A DNA stretch of 64,000 bases from Haliclona indistincta (lineage: Eukaryota > Porifera > Demospongiae > Haplosclerida > Chalinidae). The stretch is from NCBI GenBank assembly GCA_964017065.1, contig OZ024790.1, forward strand, positions 8,683,864 to 8,747,863. Direction: 5' to 3'. Position numbers and translations under genes: made by a program. The notes under the pieces were generated by a model, which worked only from the letters and a program-made list of their open reading frames with translations, was not told the origin of the DNA and did not search any database. The first letter of the stretch is position 1; each line of letters starts with the position of its first letter. Positions 62,163 to 64,000 of the stretch are shown one piece after another.

Positions 62163-64000
62163 ATGATGTCCAACTCCAAGCAAGTTTCTACTGAAGCACT
62201 GGGCTCCACTTGGAGTAGTAGTGACTTGACCAGGCTTTCTCGATGTATAGTTGATTGGGAGTCCATTGCTCCTGTGCTGGCCATAACTGAAGCTGAAGAA
62301 AGAGAGATCAAGGAAGACAACCTCCATGACTACCAAACGCAGAAATATGTAATGTTGCAGAAATGGAAGTCAAAAGCTGGAGAAGGTGCCACTTATGGTC
62401 AGTTGATAAGAGTGTTTCGTAGCATCAGAGAGATGGGACTGGTTGAACACGTCCATGAAATCTTGCTCCATCCTGAAGAGTCAGCAACTGCCAGTAATGT
62501 ACTAACCTGTTATCAAGAGTTCCTACAGAGGTCATATTGCAAGATGCCACACCCATCACTACTTCCTGACCAGTGGCCAGTCATGAAGAAACCAGTCTTT
62601 GTAAACCTGTTGTTAACAAAAAAAGAGCCGTTGAACAAAACTAACCCTTTTAAGTTTAAAAAAGTCATTTTTTCACTATCCGACCTTTTCGTTAAAACTA
62701 AGCCACAGATAAGTAGTGAACATCATCGAATCTTGCTTTGTGGGCTCCCAGGATCAGGCAAGACCACCTTGACATGGCATGTCAGCCAGCTGTGGGCCAA
62801 GAAAGAGTTATTTCAACAGTTCACTCTCTTCCTTACTATTCCTCTTCGTAGTCGTCAGGTACAGCAGGCTACCTGTCTTGCTGATCTTATCCCACATCCT
62901 GATCAAGAACAGAGGAGAGCCATTGCTCAAGCACTGAGCACTAGTCACGGAGATGGAGTGTGCTACTGGTTCGATGGATGGGATGAGCTGCCTCAAGAAG
63001 TCCAGCAGCAGTCGTTCATTGCTAATTTTATTCGACAAGATTCTCCACAATCATCTCTTCCTGGCTGCACCATAGTTGTCACTTCAAGATCAGAAACGCG
63101 ATTTCTTAATGAGTTATCCAAAGTAGATCTAGAAAGCTTGAATCGATCACAGTTTGAGGAATTGGTCATGAAGAACACAGAAGGCACTGGTCATGACGCC
63201 AATGAGCTACTCACAGCAATAGAGAGCAAGGCGGCATTGAGTAGAATCTGTTCTCTCCCAGTCACTGTAACAATCTTGATTCATCTGTTTTTCACCTTTG
63301 GTACTAACAGCCCTAACAGCCCTACCTCTCAGACGGAGCTGTTTCGATGCCTCATTCTCAACTTAATTTTGCGAAACCTCCAGACAAGATGGCTCTTACC
63401 TGTGAAGACACTTGAAAACTTTGATTCTCTTCCAGAATTTGCTAGTAAGTGCTTTCGGTTTCTTTGCAATTTAGCATATAGCGGTGTAGTACAGAATAAA
63501 GCTGTGTTTCATCCATCAGATGTTCCTAACCTTCAGCTCCCTCTCCCGTTGGCCACTCTTGGTCTCATGAGGATCAACCCTCACATAGAATGGTTTGGTA
63601 TTGATGAAGAGTTGACATTCATTCATTCTACCGTACAGGAGTTTTTAGCAGCTTATCATCTGTCATCACTTACTCCAGCACAGCAAGTTCATGATCTTAC
63701 TAATCTTGTAGAATCTGATCACTGGCCAGTTGTTATTTTCTTCGGTGGCCTGACTAAGTTTAGTGAGTCAAAGAAGTTTTTTTCTAAACAAAATTTGTTT
63801 CGGATTTCAGAGAATGATGATGATTTTCTTCACTTGATAGGCAGTTTGTATGAAGCAAATAGTCCAAAATTATGCCGATTTGTGACCAAAGGCACAGAAA
63901 TAACAATACATGCATGCGTGTTAATGGGTTCTCTCAATGCTGCCGACTTAGTTCCGTTAGGCTATTTCATTGTTCATCTTTGTTCAGAGAAATATTGTTT
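62163..64000 (+). CDS. DEATH-NACHT NLR (runs off the window)
   Basis: One open frame of 612 codons with no stop to the window end. Residues ~15-100 form a Death-type fold (DWESIAPVLAITEAEEREI, QKYVMLQKWKSKAGEGATY). NACHT follows: Walker A GLPGSGKTT (194-202), Walker B YWFDGWDEL (268-276), sensor-1 VVTSRSETRF (305-314). A winged-helix-like STVQEFLAAYHLSSL lies near 490-505. The family (DEATH-NACHT-LRR NLRs, expanded in Amphimedon) comprises cytosolic sensors that oligomerise and signal by homotypic DEATH contacts; the LRRs should follow beyond 64000. Two adjacent ATGs start the frame. The coding part seen has no intron. Confidence 0.9.
   Translation, partial: MMSNSKQVSTEALGSTWSSSDLTRLSRCIVDWESIAPVLAITEAEEREIKEDNLHDYQTQKYVMLQKWKSKAGEGATYGQLIRVFRSIREMGLVEHVHEILLHPEESATASNVLTCYQEFLQRSYCKMPHPSLLPDQWPVMKKPVFVNLLLTKKEPLNKTNPFKFKKVIFSLSDLFVKTKPQISSEHHRILLCGLPGSGKTTLTWHVSQLWAKKELFQQFTLFLTIPLRSRQVQQATCLADLIPHPDQEQRRAIAQALSTSHGDGVCYWFDGWDELPQEVQQQSFIANFIRQDSPQSSLPGCTIVVTSRSETRFLNELSKVDLESLNRSQFEELVMKNTEGTGHDANELLTAIESKAALSRICSLPVTVTILIHLFFTFGTNSPNSPTSQTELFRCLILNLILRNLQTRWLLPVKTLENFDSLPEFASKCFRFLCNLAYSGVVQNKAVFHPSDVPNLQLPLPLATLGLMRINPHIEWFGIDEELTFIHSTVQEFLAAYHLSSLTPAQQVHDLTNLVESDHWPVVIFFGGLTKFSESKKFFSKQNLFRISENDDDFLHLIGSLYEANSPKLCRFVTKGTEITIHACVLMGSLNAADLVPLGYFIVHLCSEKYC

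Overview
The window looks like genomic DNA of a demosponge, most like Amphimedon queenslandica. The evidence is compact intron-rich genes (many introns of 38-60 bp with clean GT-AG ends), a DEATH-NACHT NLR gene, a Kelch/coiled-coil/kinase gene, a tandem family of Ig/FN3 receptors, and dense small inverted-repeat elements. The species assignment is an inference; I could not run a search. There is one assembly gap (7119-7318).

Layout. 1-8.5 kb is gene-poor and full of inverted-repeat elements: a TIR element enclosing a RecQ-type helicase fragment, a TTAA-flanked MITE, a foldback with near-perfect 261-bp arms, a ~3.1-kb TIR-bounded segment holding a hAT-type MITE, and two NMD3-like exons in the wrong order. 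8.5-14.4 kb (minus) is a 10-exon Kelch/coiled-coil/TKL-like kinase gene whose second intron is a nest of transposons. 16.1-18.5 kb (minus) is a three-exon TMEM104-like membrane transporter. 19.85-20.8 kb (plus) is an intronless sulfotransferase. 21.7-25.4 kb (minus) is a 12-exon malate/L-lactate dehydrogenase-family (Ldh_2) gene with a 1.35-kb element in intron 1.

27.0-60.8 kb is a tandem array of four very similar units on the plus strand (A-D), period about 8.5-8.9 kb. Each full unit encodes a large type I membrane protein: signal peptide, 13 Ig-like and 2 FN3-like domains, one domain per phase-1 exon, then a transmembrane exon and a short tyrosine-bearing tail with YDIP, YDQP and YEQV motifs. 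By exon-by-exon reading only copy D (53687-60724, 20 exons, 1,851 aa) is free of lesions. A lacks its 5' half and has a 251-bp exon deletion; B has a +1 frameshift in exon 4; C has a nested transposon in exon 15 and a lost splice donor that removes the last tail exon. About 4.8 kb of transposon debris, including a 3' end of an RLE-type LINE and a 720-bp GAAA tract, separates A from B.

After a spacer with one small basic membrane ORF, the window ends inside a DEATH-NACHT NLR gene (62163 to beyond 64000). A cell-surface Ig receptor family beside an intracellular NLR is compatible with a recognition or immunity neighbourhood, but co-function is inference only.
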